DNA of 64,000 bases from Sphingomonas sp. SUN019 (GTDB lineage Bacteria; Pseudomonadota; Alphaproteobacteria; Sphingomonadales; Sphingomonadaceae): NCBI RefSeq assembly GCF_024758705.1, contig NZ_CP096971.1:2170001-2234000 (forward strand). The letters are read 5' to 3'. Under the pieces are notes generated by a model. The model saw only the letters and a list, made by a program, of their open reading frames with translations, ran no database searches and had not been told where the DNA came from. Every line of letters starts with the position of its first letter. Position 1 is the stretch's first letter. The position numbers were made by a program, and so were the translations under genes. Shown here piece by piece: positions 63,184-64,000 of the stretch.

Positions 63184-64000
63184 ATGCAGACCCGCGCCGG
63201 CCTTTCGGTCGACGATATGCTCGCCCGCTTCGTCGAGGAGCGCGCGCTGCCCGGCACCGGCATCGCACCAGAGGCGTTCTGGGAGGGGACCGCGGCGATC
63301 TTCGCGCGCTTCGTCCATGAAAACCGCGCCCTGCTCGACAAGCGCGAGGCGTTGCAGACGCAGATCGACGCGCGTTACTCGGGCGGTGAGCCGGTCGACG
63401 AAGCATTCCTGCGCGAGATCGGCTATCTCGTGCCCGAACCCGAGCCGTTCACGATCGGCACGTCGGGCGTCGACGCCGAAATCGCGACGATGGCGGGGCC
63501 GCAACTGGTCGTCCCCAGCCTGAATGCGCGCTTCGTCCTCAATGCGGCAAACGCACGCTGGGGCAGCCTGTACGACGCCTTCTACGGCACCGATGCACTC
63601 GACGCGCCGCCCGCTGTCCCCGGCGGATACGACACGGCGCGTGGCGCGGCGGTCATCGCTCGCGTCCGCGCTTTTCTCGACGAGGCGATTCCCGGCTGGT
63701 CGCTGGCGCTGACCGACGGCGAGTGCCCGCTGCCGTTCGCGCGCCGCGATGGCGGCTTCCTGTTCGTGAAGAACGGGCTGCATATCGAAATCGTCGTCGA
63801 CCGCGATCACCCGATCGGCGCCACCGATCCGCTGGGGATATCCGACGTCATCCTCGAATCCGCGCTGACGACGATCGTCGATCTCGAGGATTCGGTCGCA
63901 GCGGTCGACGCCGACGACAAGGTCGCTGCGTACAGCAACTGGCTCGGCCTGATGCGCGGCGATCTGGAGGAGAGTTTCGAGAAGGGCGGGCGGACGATCA
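63184..64000 (+). CDS. glcB: Malate synthase G, N-terminal part (cut by window edge)
   Basis: Malate synthase G condenses glyoxylate with acetyl-CoA to malate. The visible 272 residues start at ATG 63184 (MQTRAGLSVDDMLARFVEER) with GGAGG 6 nt upstream. They include FVHENRALLDKREALQTQID, GPQLVVPSLNARFVLNAANA, RWGSLYDAFYGTDAL and LTTIVDLEDSVAAVDADDK, which are characteristic of the AceB/GlcB G isoform. The catalytic TIM barrel and most active-site residues lie beyond position 64000. Confidence 0.96.
   Translation, partial: MQTRAGLSVDDMLARFVEERALPGTGIAPEAFWEGTAAIFARFVHENRALLDKREALQTQIDARYSGGEPVDEAFLREIGYLVPEPEPFTIGTSGVDAEIATMAGPQLVVPSLNARFVLNAANARWGSLYDAFYGTDALDAPPAVPGGYDTARGAAVIARVRAFLDEAIPGWSLALTDGECPLPFARRDGGFLFVKNGLHIEIVVDRDHPIGATDPLGISDVILESALTTIVDLEDSVAAVDADDKVAAYSNWLGLMRGDLEESFEKGGRTI

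Noticed and set aside
1..64000. CRISPR array
   Set aside because: No series of regularly spaced direct repeats was seen; the intergenic repeats are isolated palindromes.

Overview
This is high-GC bacterial chromosome that looks like a Sphingomonas-type alphaproteobacterium. The evidence is the gene content and order: topA-dprA-plsY near murI and an ALAS-type hemA, a gum-like exopolysaccharide locus, gltD-gltB, and a SorA/SorB-like pair. GC-rich palindromic intergenic repeats of a kind common in that group also fit. The assignment is an inference from content; no rRNA is present to test it.

Layout. (1) 1-8.7 kb is housekeeping: topA (cut by the left edge), a small membrane protein, dprA and plsY on the minus strand; murI and hemA on the plus strand; then a minus-strand ABC exporter and a methyltransferase. 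(2) 8.7-11.6 kb is a decayed accessory patch. It holds an RND-efflux remnant, a DUF736 gene with an in-frame hexanucleotide repeat, a tiny helix-turn-helix ORF, a small secreted protein, the N-terminal stub of an acyltransferase and the C-terminal stub of an RTX-type secreted protein. (3) 11.6-34.2 kb is a large exopolysaccharide/capsule locus. One leftward operon carries GT2, Wzy, Wza/GumB, a Wzc-type tyrosine autokinase and a coupled helical-repeat protein. A second leftward set starts with a GumD/WcaJ-like phosphoglycosyltransferase and continues with a GNAT, two DegT-family proteins, a CapE-type UDP-GlcNAc dehydratase, Wzx, GT2, GT4, another Wzy-like protein and an O-acyltransferase. Interspersed plus-strand genes are a third Wzy-like protein, a beta-helix protein and a frameshifted SGNH hydrolase. 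(4) 34.2-64 kb is mostly core: tRNA-Leu(CAG), an NDUFA9-like reductase, uppP, gltD-gltB, GST, CsaA-like protein, pepN, an M28 peptidase, an SDR, a DMT exporter, threonine aldolase and PBP1A. A sulfite-dehydrogenase-like operon and a five-gene acyl-CoA operon of unknown substrate follow, and then malate synthase G, cut by the right edge.

How the genes work together. The second EPS set can be read as a pathway. CapE-type dehydratase, DegT aminotransferase and GNAT parallel PseB-PseC-PseH and would give a UDP-2,4-diacetamido-2,4,6-trideoxyhexose. That sugar would be loaded onto undecaprenyl phosphate or added by the GTs, flipped by Wzx, polymerised by a Wzy and exported by Wza/Wzc. UppP recycles the lipid carrier. 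The most notable anomaly is the second DegT protein, in which the PLP-binding lysine is replaced by arginine, next to an intact paralogue. The acyl-CoA operon (lipocalin-like protein, APH-like kinase, tandem CaiB-type CoA transferase, crotonase, thiolase-like protein without the nucleophilic cysteine) looks like a catabolic system without an assigned substrate.
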